From assembly GCF_018383905.1 (NCBI RefSeq), contig NZ_JAGYWA010000005.1, positions 402,377-466,376 on the forward strand: a stretch of DNA of 64,000 nucleotides, given 5' to 3'. The position numbers and the translations under genes were made by a program. This document shows positions 33,359 through 43,200 of the stretch, in pieces. Positions within the stretch are counted from its first letter, which is position 1. Each line of letters opens with the position of its first letter. The notes under the pieces are model-generated. The model was not told the origin of the DNA. It did no database searches and was given only the letters and a program-made list of their open reading frames with translations. This stretch comes from Flavobacterium branchiicola. GTDB taxonomy: Bacteria; Bacteroidota; Bacteroidia; Flavobacteriales; Flavobacteriaceae.

Positions 33359-35611
33359 ATGAAACATTTATTTTTGATTATATTAATACTTGCTGTAAAG
33401 AACTCTTATTCACAAAATATATCGGGTAAAGTATATGCAGATATTCCTCCGGCACAGGAAATTAATGTGGTGTTGTTAAATACAAACTTTAAAACACAAA
33501 CTGATTCGCTTGGTTTTTATCAATTCAGCAATATTCCGAATGGCTCGTATAAAATTGAAGTTACGTCGACAGGATTTAAACCGGTGATTAAAAGAATTTC
33601 AATTTTAGAAAATCAAAATTTAAATCTGGATTTTGAATTAAATGAAGATAAAAACGAGCTAAACGAAGTAGTAGTTTCAGGGACTTTAAAACCAGTTAAA
33701 AGATTAGAAAGTGCCGTTCCGGTTGAGGTTTACTCTCCGGTTTTTTTTAAAAAAAATCCAACCCCAAGCATTTATGATGCGCTTCAAAATATAAATGGCG
33801 TTCGGCCACAGCTTAATTGTGGTGTTTGTAATACGGGAGATATTCATATAAACGGACTGGAAGGTCCCTATACTTTGGTTTTGATTGACGGAATGCCAAT
33901 TGTAAGCAGTCTTTCAACAGTTTACGGATTATCCGGAATTCCGAATTCTCTGGTGGAGCGAATCGAAATCGTAAAAGGTCCTGCTTCTTCTCTTTACGGA
34001 AGTGAAGCGGTTGGAGGTCTGATTAACATTATCACTAAAAACCCAACAAATGCGCCCGTATTTTCTGCGGATGTTTTTACAACAACTTATCTTGAAACCA
34101 ATGTTGATTTGGGAATGAAATTTAACCCAACCAAAAAATCAACAACACTTTTAGGAATTAATTATTTCAATTATAATCAGGTAATCGACAAAGACCATGA
34201 TAATTTTACAGATGTAACACTTTCTGATCGAATTTCGATATTCAATAAATGGAGTTTCCAAAGAAATAATAATCGCCTTTTTACAATCGCAGCACGCGGA
34301 ATGTATGAAGACCGTTGGGGCGGAGATGTTCGCTGGGAAAAAAAGTACCGTGGTGGCGATGAAATTTATGGCGAAAGTATTTATACCAAAAGAGCTGAAT
34401 TAATTGGAAGCTATCAATTGCCTTTTGAGGAAAAACTGATGCTTTCGTTTTCAGGAAATGTGCATTATCAGGACAGCCGATACGGAACAACATCTTATAT
34501 CGCCAATCAGAAAATTGGTTTTTTGCAATTGACCTGGGATAAAAAAATAGGAAGAAATGATTTATTGGCAGGAATTGCAAGCCGGTATTCTTATTATGAT
34601 GACAATACAACGGCGACCAAAGAAGCTGAAAGTACCTGGCTTCCCGGAATTTTTGTACAGGACGAAATTACATTTTCTCCAAAAAGTCAGGTTTTGTTAG
34701 GAATGCGCTACGATTACAATTCAATTCATGGCTCTATCTTTACTCCAAGATTTGCTTTTCGATTTAAAGCCAGTGAAAACACCATTTTTAGATTAAATGC
34801 AGGAACCGGATTTAGGGTTGTGAATTTATTTACCGAAGATCATGCTGCTTTAACAGGTTCAAGAGATGTTGTAATAGCAAATAATTTAAAACCGGAACAA
34901 TCTGTAAATGTGAATTTAAATTATATTCAGAAAATTAATTTCGGTAACGGAACCTTTATGGGTATCGAAACAACCGCTTTTTATACGCGATTTAGCAATA
35001 AAATCATTTCAGACTATGAAAGTGACCCAAATAAGATTATTTATGATAATATCGACGGATATGCACTTAGTCAGGGAATAAGCACCAATATAGATCTTAA
35101 TTTTCCATCGGGGCTTAAGTTTATTGTTGGCGCAACCGTTTTGGATAATAAAAATGTTCAGAATGGCATTTCTGAGCGACCTTTCTTAACAGAGAATTTT
35201 ACCGCAACCTGGAGTGTTTCTTATAAAATTCAGCCTTGGGATTTATCAGTAGATTATACCGGAAATGTGTACAGCCCAATGGATTTGCCTTTACTAAGCG
35301 AAACAGATCCGAGAAGTCCTAAATCGCCTTGGTATAGTATTCAGAATATTCAGTTTACTTATTCAGGCTGGAAAAATTTTGAAGTGTACGGCGGTATCAA
35401 AAATTTGCTGAACTTTACACCAATGCAAAAAAATCCGTTTTTGATTTCGAGAACAAATGATCCGTTTGATAAAAATGTGCAATACGATTCGGCTGGAAAA
35501 GTAGTAGTTACGCCTGATAATCCATATGGTTTGACTTTTGATACGACTTACGTGTACGGACAAAACCAGACAATTCGTGGCTTTTTTGGATTGCGATATA
35601 CTTTTAGATAA
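33359..35611 (+). CDS. TonB-dependent outer membrane receptor with carboxypeptidase-like N-domain
   Basis: Outer-membrane active transporter of 750 residues. Signal peptide MKHLFLIILILAVKNSYSQ, a CarboxypepD_reg-like domain (about 20-100), a plug domain with VVVSGTLKPVKRLESAVPVE and GPASSLYGSEAVGGLINIIT, and a C-terminal 22-strand barrel ending in the aromatic signature FFGLRYTFR. The ATG at 33359 is chosen over a TTG at 33335. The plug contains C-G-V-C (LNCGVCNTGDIHINGLEG), a Cys pair also seen in some metal-related receptors. The MntR-like box before it suggests manganese, but the ligand is unproven. Confidence 0.92.
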   Translation: MKHLFLIILILAVKNSYSQNISGKVYADIPPAQEINVVLLNTNFKTQTDSLGFYQFSNIPNGSYKIEVTSTGFKPVIKRISILENQNLNLDFELNEDKNELNEVVVSGTLKPVKRLESAVPVEVYSPVFFKKNPTPSIYDALQNINGVRPQLNCGVCNTGDIHINGLEGPYTLVLIDGMPIVSSLSTVYGLSGIPNSLVERIEIVKGPASSLYGSEAVGGLINIITKNPTNAPVFSADVFTTTYLETNVDLGMKFNPTKKSTTLLGINYFNYNQVIDKDHDNFTDVTLSDRISIFNKWSFQRNNNRLFTIAARGMYEDRWGGDVRWEKKYRGGDEIYGESIYTKRAELIGSYQLPFEEKLMLSFSGNVHYQDSRYGTTSYIANQKIGFLQLTWDKKIGRNDLLAGIASRYSYYDDNTTATKEAESTWLPGIFVQDEITFSPKSQVLLGMRYDYNSIHGSIFTPRFAFRFKASENTIFRLNAGTGFRVVNLFTEDHAALTGSRDVVIANNLKPEQSVNVNLNYIQKINFGNGTFMGIETTAFYTRFSNKIISDYESDPNKIIYDNIDGYALSQGISTNIDLNFPSGLKFIVGATVLDNKNVQNGISERPFLTENFTATWSVSYKIQPWDLSVDYTGNVYSPMDLPLLSETDPRSPKSPWYSIQNIQFTYSGWKNFEVYGGIKNLLNFTPMQKNPFLISRTNDPFDKNVQYDSAGKVVVTPDNPYGLTFDTTYVYGQNQTIRGFFGLRYTFR

Positions 35612-35620
35612 TTTTTTTCA

Positions 35621-35750
35621 ACACATAGAAACATAGTTTAATTTTGTGTAAAAAGGCGTTTCACTTGCATCAATGCACATAGCTATGTGTGGAAGCTAGC
35701 TTCTTCTTTTATCTTTTTTGTAGAAAGAAAAAATCTATGTTTCTATGTGT
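35621..35750. repeat. Intergenic palindrome with ACACATAGAAACATAG arms
   Basis: Arms 35621-35636 and 35735-35750 are perfect reverse complements (16 bases), enclosing about 98 bases that contain a second short inverted pair (GCACATAGCTATGTGTGG region). It follows the TonB receptor gene. Confidence 0.75.
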
Positions 35751-35795
35751 TTAATTAATATTAGCCACAGATTAAAGAATTAAAAAGATTTTATT

Positions 35796-35864
35796 TTGTC
35801 AGGCTGAGCGGAGTCGAAGCCCCGTTCCAATTGGAGCGCCCTTCGACTCCGCTCAGGGTGACAA
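35796..35864. repeat. Second copy of the TGTCAGGCTGAGCG palindrome
   Basis: Arms 35796-35819 and 35841-35863 with the same core word as 28545-28619 (GAGCGGAGTCGAAG variant). A small separate hairpin TCCCGATA / TATCGGGA follows at 35886-35903. Together with 35621-35750 these fill the 311-base gap before the thioredoxin-like gene; no other gene is seen there. Confidence 0.85.
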
Positions 35865-35922
35865 ACGAAGTAAAAAATCCTTTTATCCCGATAACTATCG
35901 GGAGTGGCAAAAAGACAAAAAA

Positions 35923-36387
35923 ATGAAAAAGCTATTTCTATTTCTACTTTTCTTCGGAATAACTTCAACAGGATTCTGCCAGTTAAAAAACAGAACCTTT
36001 GAAGAAGTAGATAGCTTGCAGCACATTCAAAAGCGAAAAATAATTATTTTCATTCATACCGATTGGTGTCAGTTTTGTCAACATATGAAAGCGACAACTT
36101 TCAAAAATCAGGAAATTATCAATAAGCTAAATTCAAATTTCTATTTTATTGATTTTAATGCTGAAGAGAAAAGAGAAATTACGTTTAATAACCGAACATT
36201 TAAATATCAGCCTTCAGGAAATGATGTGGGTGTTCATGAACTGGCCTTGCAACTCGGAACAAATAACAAACAGCTTATTTATCCGGCTCTGTGTGTTTTG
36301 AATGAAAAAAATGAAATCGTTTTTCAGTCCAGCAGCGATTTAAGCGTAAGCGATTTTATAATTCTTTTAGGAAAACTGGAAAAATAA
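35923..36387 (+). CDS. Exported thioredoxin-like protein
   Basis: Periplasmic thioredoxin-fold protein of 154 residues. Signal peptide MKKLFLFLLFFGITSTGFCQ, then IIIFIHTDWCQFCQHM with the CxxC active site (Cys47 and Cys50), and a late cis-Pro segment IYPALCVLNEKNE. It resembles the DUF255/thioredoxin-7 group. Disulfide reduction or maturation of exported proteins is likely. The lycopene cyclase-like gene begins 18 bases later. Confidence 0.85.
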   Translation: MKKLFLFLLFFGITSTGFCQLKNRTFEEVDSLQHIQKRKIIIFIHTDWCQFCQHMKATTFKNQEIINKLNSNFYFIDFNAEEKREITFNNRTFKYQPSGNDVGVHELALQLGTNNKQLIYPALCVLNEKNEIVFQSSSDLSVSDFIILLGKLEK

Positions 36388-36405
36388 AATTGCTTATTTT
36401 TGAGA

Positions 36406-37566
36406 ATGAATTCTTCGCAAATTAAACATTTCGATTACATATTTACAGGAACTGGCCTCGCTTCTTTGATGACAGTTTATAAAATGGTTTTATCTGGGAA
36501 ATTTTTAGGAAAGTCTATTGTACTACTTGATCAGGATTCGAAAAAAACAAACGACAGAACCTGGTGCTTTTGGGATAAAAGTGAAAATGTCTGGGATTCG
36601 ATTGTTTCAAAAAAATGGGATTTGGCTTTGTTTGCCAATAACGATTTTAATCGTAATTTAACGTTGAAGCCTTATCAATACTACCAAATAAAGGGAATTG
36701 ACTTTTATAATTTTATTTTTGAAGAAATTTCAAAACACCCGAATATTGTTTTTCTAAATGAAAAAGTAACCGATATTAACGAACTTGAAACGCATGTTTT
36801 TGTTGGTACAGAAGAAAATCGATACAGCTGCAATTATTTATTCAATAGTATTTATACAAAGGCTTTTGCCGAAGGACAAACCAAATTTCCGGTTTTGAAA
36901 CAGCATTTTACCGGCTGGTTTGTAAAAACTGAAACCGAAGTTTTTAATCCGGAAGAAGTTACTTTTATGGATTTTTCGGTAGAACAAAAAGGAAATACAA
37001 GATTTATGTATGTGCTGCCAGTTTCAAAAACAGAAGCTTTAGTTGAATATACTTTGTTCTCAGAGAAATTACTTTCAAAAGAAGAATACGAAAATGAGAT
37101 TCAGATTTATCTGGAGAAACTCGGCGTAAGCCAATATCAGATTTTAGAAAAAGAGCAGGGCAGTATTCCAATGACTTGTTATCCGTTTTGGGAGAAAAAT
37201 ACCAAACGTGTACTTAATATTGGTACGGCAGGCGGATGGACCAAGGCAAGTACGGGCTATACTTTTAAAAATTCAGATAAGAAATCTTCAGAATTGGTAA
37301 AGTTTCTTCAGAAAGAAGGGATTCAAATGAAGGACTTTCATAAAAAAAACAGGTTTTGGTTTTATGATTTACTGCTTTTAGATATTCTGTATCGCCATAA
37401 TGAATTGGGCAGTTCTATTTTTTCTTCCTTATTCAGAAAAGGGAGTCCAAAACTAATCTTCAGGTTTTTGGATGAAGAAACTACTTTGGCAGAAGATTTT
37501 CAAGTGATTCTGAAATGCCCTAAAGTACCTTTCATAAAATCCTTATTTCGAGTGTTGTTCAAATAA
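36406..37566 (+). CDS. Lycopene cyclase family flavoprotein (CrtY/CrtL-like)
   Basis: Flavoprotein of 386 residues with an N-terminal Rossmann motif (YIFTGTGLASLMTVYKM), the typical cyclase block KTNDRTWCFWDK (about residues 46-57) and the C-terminal IGTAGGWTKASTGYTF. This pattern is that of lycopene beta-cyclase, which closes beta-ionone rings in carotenoid synthesis. No other carotenoid gene (crtB, crtI, crtZ) lies in the window. The ATG at 36406 is used in place of a TTG at 36400. The first step substrate is inferred from the family only. Confidence 0.85.
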   Translation: MNSSQIKHFDYIFTGTGLASLMTVYKMVLSGKFLGKSIVLLDQDSKKTNDRTWCFWDKSENVWDSIVSKKWDLALFANNDFNRNLTLKPYQYYQIKGIDFYNFIFEEISKHPNIVFLNEKVTDINELETHVFVGTEENRYSCNYLFNSIYTKAFAEGQTKFPVLKQHFTGWFVKTETEVFNPEEVTFMDFSVEQKGNTRFMYVLPVSKTEALVEYTLFSEKLLSKEEYENEIQIYLEKLGVSQYQILEKEQGSIPMTCYPFWEKNTKRVLNIGTAGGWTKASTGYTFKNSDKKSSELVKFLQKEGIQMKDFHKKNRFWFYDLLLLDILYRHNELGSSIFSSLFRKGSPKLIFRFLDEETTLAEDFQVILKCPKVPFIKSLFRVLFK

Positions 37567-37756
37567 ATGTTTATTTCACTTGGTTTTTCGTGATTTTGGA
37601 AATCTTCAGATTAAAATCTGGTTGCTATTTTTTTATCGTAAAAAATAGTTCATAATATAAAAACTCTGGCTTATTATTCTGTTTTAACGACTTTTACAGG
37701 TAGTTAAAAGACTTTGTTGAAATTAAATTTGCACTTGGTAAATAATTTGCAAGTTT

Positions 37757-38185
37757 ATGGGAATTACAAAGCGTTTAAAATTTGATATAGAAACAGAAGC
37801 ATTAGGGAAAATCTGTAAGGCGCTTGGACATCCTACGCGTATTCAGATTATGACTTTATTGTGGAAAAGGGATAATAGAACCTGTGGTGAAATTGTTGAT
37901 TTGATTCCGTTGGCACAATCGACAATATCCAAGCATTTATTGGAATTGAAAAAAGCAAGTCTGGTAAATATAAAAAACGAAGGAAAAAAAGTGATTTATT
38001 CTATAGAAGCTGATAATATACAAGTGCTTAAGAAATATTTTTCAAGTTTTCTTTCTACAATTGATCTGCCAGAGAAAAGTAAGTCAACTGTTATGGGAAC
38101 TAAAAAATGGATAGGGAGAAACAGCCATTTAAAACAATACAATTATCAATTCCCAGACAGAAAAATCAAAAATTTGGTAGTTTAA
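37757..38185 (+). CDS. ArsR family winged-helix regulator
   Basis: DNA-binding protein of 142 residues. The ArsR fold is clear: KALGHPTRIQIMTLLWKRDNR, LVPLAQSTISKHLLELKKA-type recognition helix (IPLAQSTISKHLLELK) and a wing NIKNEGKKVIYSIEAD. There is a single Cys pair separated widely (Cys21, Cys41), and no obvious metal site. The basic C-terminal tail (KKWIGRNSHLKQYNYQFPDR) is unusual in length. It is a single gene; targets unknown. Confidence 0.88.
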   Translation: MGITKRLKFDIETEALGKICKALGHPTRIQIMTLLWKRDNRTCGEIVDLIPLAQSTISKHLLELKKASLVNIKNEGKKVIYSIEADNIQVLKKYFSSFLSTIDLPEKSKSTVMGTKKWIGRNSHLKQYNYQFPDRKIKNLVV

Positions 38186-38267
38186 ATTCTACATGAGATG
38201 ACACATCTTCATTTTGCATAAAAAAAATAGTATTGAACTATAACAAAACTTTATACTTCAAATTAAG

Positions 38268-38294
38268 TTGTTGCGGGTAATCTTTGTAACTTTG
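38268..38294 (+). promoter_or_regulatory. Bacilliredoxin promoter
   Basis: TTG (38268-38270), 16-base spacer, TAACTTTG (38287-38294), matching the Bacteroidota consensus, 32 bases before the start codon. Confidence 0.55.
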
Positions 38295-38326
38295 CAGTTC
38301 AAAAGTAAAATTTAAAAAATAAAAAT

Positions 38327-38737
38327 ATGTATCCACAAGAAATGGTAAAACCAATGGAGGCTGAATTAACATCTGCTGGTTTTCAAGATTTACATAGTGC
38401 TGAAGCTGTTGATAATGCTATCAAAGCTGAAGGTACCACTTTAGTAGTTGTGAACTCTGTTTGCGGGTGCGCTGCAAGAAATGCACGTCCGGGAGCAAAA
38501 ATGAGTTTAGAAGGAGCTAAAAAACCAGATCATTTAATCACCGTTTTCGCTGGTGTTGACAAAGAAGCTGTTGATGCTGCAAGACAACATATGTTTCCTT
38601 TTCCTCCATCATCGCCAAGTATGGCTTTGTTCAAAAACGGAGAATTGGTTCACATGTTAGAGCGTCACCATATCGAAGGTCGTCCTGCTGAAATGATCGC
38701 TGAGAATTTGCAAGACGCGTTTAACGAATATTGTTAA
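38327..38737 (+). CDS. BrxA/BrxB family bacilliredoxin
   Basis: Small cytoplasmic thioredoxin-like protein of 136 residues with the diagnostic CGC active site (VVNSVCGCAARNARPG, about residues 45-60) and the family N-terminus MYPQEMVKPMEAEL. Bacilliredoxins remove bacillithiol from proteins in low-GC bacteria; in Bacteroidota the thiol partner may also be bacillithiol. Strong terminator downstream. Monocistronic with its own good promoter. Confidence 0.93.
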   Translation: MYPQEMVKPMEAELTSAGFQDLHSAEAVDNAIKAEGTTLVVVNSVCGCAARNARPGAKMSLEGAKKPDHLITVFAGVDKEAVDAARQHMFPFPPSSPSMALFKNGELVHMLERHHIEGRPAEMIAENLQDAFNEYC

Positions 38738-38746
38738 TTTTTGAGG

Positions 38747-38861
38747 AACAAAGGCTCAGAGTTACAAAGCGACAAAGCAAAAAAAAAGCACTATTTTAAA
38801 TAGTGCTTTTTTTTATAATTAGTTTTTAAAACCTTTGTCGCTTTGTAACTCTGAGCCTTTG
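38747..38861. repeat. Palindrome around the bacilliredoxin terminator
   Basis: Outer arms 38747-38777 and 38832-38861 (CAAAGGCTCAGAGTTACAAA / TTTGTAACTCTGAGCCTTTG) are near-perfect inverted copies that enclose the terminator hairpin, giving a nested cruciform between convergent genes. Confidence 0.8.
38781..38814. terminator. Bidirectional terminator between bacilliredoxin and RND genes
   Basis: AAAGCACTATT / AATAGTGCTTT stem, tiny loop, long A-run before and T-run after. Serves both convergent transcripts. Confidence 0.88.
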
Positions 38862-38871
38862 CCCCTTAAAA

Positions 38872-40239
38872 TTAAAGATTCCATCCCCCGCCAAGTGCTT
38901 TATACAATTCAACCATAGAACTTAGTTGTCTTTCTGTTAATTGCGCCAGACTTAATTGTGCGTTAAATAAATTTGTTTCTACATCCAGAACTTCTAAGTA
39001 AGAAACATAACCGCTATCATATCTTTCATACGATAATTTATAGTTTATTTGTGCAGCCTGAACTTGTCTGTTGCGGGCTTTCCATTCTTCCTTATAGGTT
39101 TTTATATTCTGAATAGACTGTTCAACTTCAGATACAGCGGTGATATACGTTTTTTGATAGTTAAACTTGGATTGTTCTGCTATTTGTCTGTTTATTTCTA
39201 CTCTTCTTTTGTTTTTTCCAAAAGCAAATATTGGACCCGCAATTCCGGCAGATGCATTTTGAAGATAGGAGCTTCCCAAAAATAGGTTGCTCAAATCAGC
39301 ACTGGCAAAACCTGCAATTGCAGCTAAGTTTAAAGAGGGAAAACGCATTGCTTGTGCAACACCAATTCTTTCATTTGCGGCTTTATAACTTAATTCTGCA
39401 GCTTTTACATCAGGTCTGTTTTCAAGTAATGCCGATGGGATAGATAAAGGAATTTCACTTACAATTTGCAATTCGGTATTGCTTTTTCCTCTTGGAATTT
39501 CAAGAGGAAGTTGTCCCGTTAGCAACGCAATTGTATTCTCCTGATAGGTTATTTGTCTTTGAATGTTTGGAATTGCAGCTTCTGCAATAGCAACTTGTTG
39601 TTCAATTTGCACTTTATCTACTTCAGAGATATAACCACTTACAAACCTTTGATTTATTATTTCATAGTATTTCTCTCTGGTCTTAAGCGTTTGCTTTGTT
39701 ATTTCCAATTGATCATCAAGATTTCGCATCTGAAAATAAGCAACGGCGATACTACTCACAATTTCTGAAAGTACCACTTTTCGGGCTTCTTCGGTAGCGA
39801 GAAGTTCGTTTTGTACCGCATTATTTTCGTGACGGAATTTCCCCCAAAAATCAAGTTCCCAGGACATACTCGCTCCGGCGTTTGATGGGGTTAAGTTCTT
39901 TTTGTTGCTGTTTATTGTCGCTCCGTATTGAAAAGTAGGAAACAAATCGGCTTTGGTGTAACCTAATTCCGCACGAAGCTGATCGATTCTCGAAACAGCA
40001 ATTTTAAGATCATAATTGTTTTCCAGTCCTTTTTTAATCAGGTCTTTTAAGATGTCATCATTAAACAAATCAAACCATTTTAGGTTAGTGACCGACGCCA
40101 GACTGTCTAAGTTTCTTTCATTTTTATAAGATTCTGATTTTTGTTGTTCCGGTTTAGCATATTTAGGACCCACCATACAACCAATTGGTAATAGTGCGAG
40201 TATAAATAAAACCACGATTATTTTATATCTCTTACTCAT
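38872..40239 (-). CDS. RND efflux outer membrane lipoprotein (OprM/NodT-like)
   Basis: Outer-membrane channel subunit of 455 residues for a tripartite pump. Signal MSKRYKIIVVLFILALLPIGC (lipobox Cys21), then two outer membrane efflux protein repeats with long coiled coils (SWELDFWGKFRHENNAVQNE is typical of NodT). The ATG at 40239, overlapping the RND stop as ATGAGTAA, gives the best signal peptide; an ATG at 40263 is the alternative. Third gene of the RND operon. Confidence 0.93.
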   Translation of the reverse strand: MSKRYKIIVVLFILALLPIGCMVGPKYAKPEQQKSESYKNERNLDSLASVTNLKWFDLFNDDILKDLIKKGLENNYDLKIAVSRIDQLRAELGYTKADLFPTFQYGATINSNKKNLTPSNAGASMSWELDFWGKFRHENNAVQNELLATEEARKVVLSEIVSSIAVAYFQMRNLDDQLEITKQTLKTREKYYEIINQRFVSGYISEVDKVQIEQQVAIAEAAIPNIQRQITYQENTIALLTGQLPLEIPRGKSNTELQIVSEIPLSIPSALLENRPDVKAAELSYKAANERIGVAQAMRFPSLNLAAIAGFASADLSNLFLGSSYLQNASAGIAGPIFAFGKNKRRVEINRQIAEQSKFNYQKTYITAVSEVEQSIQNIKTYKEEWKARNRQVQAAQINYKLSYERYDSGYVSYLEVLDVETNLFNAQLSLAQLTERQLSSMVELYKALGGGWNL

Positions 40240-43200
40240 GGTCTGTAGAATTTGATTCGACATTATTTCCTTCAGTTACGATTGTGTCATCTTTCTTTTT
40301 TCCGATATTTTCAATCATTACAAATAAGCCAGGTACGATTAATACACCCAAAACTGTGGCGATTAACATACCACTAAATACCGCCATTCCCATTACGATA
40401 CGTGCTTGCGATCCTGCACCAGTAGCGGTTAATAACGGAACCACTCCAAGAATAAATGCAAAGGCAGTCATAAGAATCGGACGGAAACGAAGTTTTGCCG
40501 CAACCATTGCCGATTCATATAGAGGTTTACCTTTTTCATATTCTTCTTTGGCAAACTCTACGATAAGAATAGCATTTTTGGCAACCAGTCCAATTAATAA
40601 AACGAGCCCAATTTGCGCAAATACATTGTTGACATAGGCATCACTTCCAAATCTTGCTAAGAGTAGCCCTAAAAAGGCCCCAAATACAGCAAAAGGAGCA
40701 CCGAGTAAAACGCTGAAAGGTAATTTCCAGCTTTCATATTGCGCAGCAAGAATTAAGAATACAAATACAAGTGCCATTATAAAAACAGAACTACCTCCCG
40801 GAGAATGTTTTTCCTGATAAGAGAGGTTGATGTAATCGTAACTCATATCTGCAGGCAAAGTCTGTTTGGCAACTTCTTCTAGTGCAGTTAAGGCCTGGGC
40901 ACTACTATAACCATCATTTGGACTTCCGCCTATTTCGGCAGATCGGAATAAATTTAGACGATTGGTAAAATCAGGACCTGCGACTTTTGTTGCCGTAACC
41001 AGTGTTGATATAGGCACCATGTCACCTTGATTATTTTTTATATAAATCAGGTTTAGATCTTCCGGACTTACACGATTAACGGCTTCTCCTTGCAAATAAA
41101 CTTTGTATTGACGTCCAAAGCGGTTAAAATCATTTACATAGGTTCCTCCCAAAAATGCACCAAGCGCTTCGGTGACTTTAGAAACGGGAATGCCTAGTTT
41201 CATGGCTTTATCATTATCAATATCTAATTTAATTTGTGGGGTACCGGCATTAAACGTAGTGTAAATTCGTTTTATTTCCGGACGTTGTTGTGCGGCAGCG
41301 ATAAAGGCTTGTGTTTGTTCAGCCAGATATTGTGCCGTATTACCGCCTCTGTCCTGTAACATCAAACTAAAACCGGCAGATGCACCAAGACCCTGAATGG
41401 CTGGAGGACCAAATGAGAAACAAGTTGCCGTAGTAATTTGAGTTGCAAGCTTTTTATTAAATCGATCTACAAATTGCTTAGCCGTTTCTGCGCGGTCTTC
41501 CCAAGGTTTTAATGAGATAAAAACAAAAGCATTATTTGGCTGATAGGAGTTAGTAAGCATACTAAATCCATTTATTGTCGTATAAGAGAGAATAGATTTT
41601 TCTTCTTTCAGGAAGCTATCTACTTTTCTGGAAATTTCATCGGTACGTTGTAATGAAGATGCTGGTGGTAAAGCAATATTTACCAAAACATATCCCTGAT
41701 CTTCTTCTGGAATAAATCCTAAAGGAATTTTTTTACCTAATAAAACAATGGCAACAATTACAACTGCAAGCAAAAGAACAATTCGAATTGCTTTTTTTGC
41801 AAAGAATGTCGCTCCACTAATATATTTTCCGGTAACTTTTTCAAAAATTCGGTTAAATCCGGCAAAAAACTTCGCCAGCCATCCTGTTTGTTCCTCAATG
41901 GGTTTGGTTGGTTTTAAGAGCATGGCGCAGAGCGCGGGACTTAAAGACAATGCCGAAAATGCCGAGAAGGCGACCGAGACGGCAATGGTTATGGCAAATT
42001 GCTGATAAAAACGACCTGTAATTCCGGGAGTCATCGCAACAGGAATAAATACCGCACACAAAATTAAGGCTATGGCAATTACAGGACCCGATACTTCCCG
42101 CATGGCCTGAATTGTTGCTTCTTTTGGCGTTTTTCCGTGTTCTATGTGATGAATTACGGCTTCAACAACCACAATGGCATCATCTACCACAATACCAATT
42201 GCAAGAACTAAACCTAGTAAAGACAATGTATTGATTGAAAATCCTAATAATGGAAATACGGCTATAGTTCCCACCAACGAAACCGGAACAGTAATTAAAG
42301 GAATTAAAGTAGCACGCCAGTTTTGAAGAAAAATGAACACTACTAAAATAACAAGCAAAATAGCTTCAAAAAGGGTGTGCACAATATCATCAACTCCTGC
42401 GGTAATGGCCAGAGTGGTGTCTAGTGATTCCTGGTATACGATGTCTTGTGGAAATTTTTCGCCAAGCTGCTTCATGGTGCTTTTTGCTGTTTCGGCTACA
42501 TCAAGTGCATTACTACCCGGCATTTGATAGATGGCCACAACAGCACTTGGCGAACTGTTTCTGCGCGCTGTAGAACTATAGTTTTCCGTTCCTAATTCAA
42601 TACGGGCAATATCATCCAGTAAAACCTGGGCTCCGTCTTGTTTACTTCTAACTACGATATTTCCAAATTCTTTTTCAGTAACTAAACGATCCTGTAATGT
42701 TACTCCATAAGTAAATTCAGTTTCAGGAGGTGCCGGCTCTGCACCAAACTTTCCTCCCGGGCTAATCATGTTTTGAGCGTTCAGCGCATTTTTAACATCG
42801 TCTACTGTTACGCCCAGTTTACTCATCATATCTGCTTTTAACCAAATACGCATTGAGTAATCACTTCCTCCAAATAGTGTAACCTCACCAACTCCTTTTA
42901 TACGGGCTAATTGATCTACAATATTGATACTCGCATAGTTATTCAAAAATTTAGCATCATATTTTGGATTGGTTGATGTAACCGTGAATAACATCATTGG
43001 AAATGATAGTGATTTTTTTACCACTACACCCTGTTGTTTTACACTTGAAGGCATAAATGGAGCCGATTGGTTTTGCCTGTTTTGCGTAAGCATGTTGGCA
43101 TTGTCCAGATTGGTTCCCACATCAAAAGTTACTTCGATAGTACAAGCTCCATCAGAGGTATTGATGGACTTCATATATAGCATGTTTTCAACACCATTTA

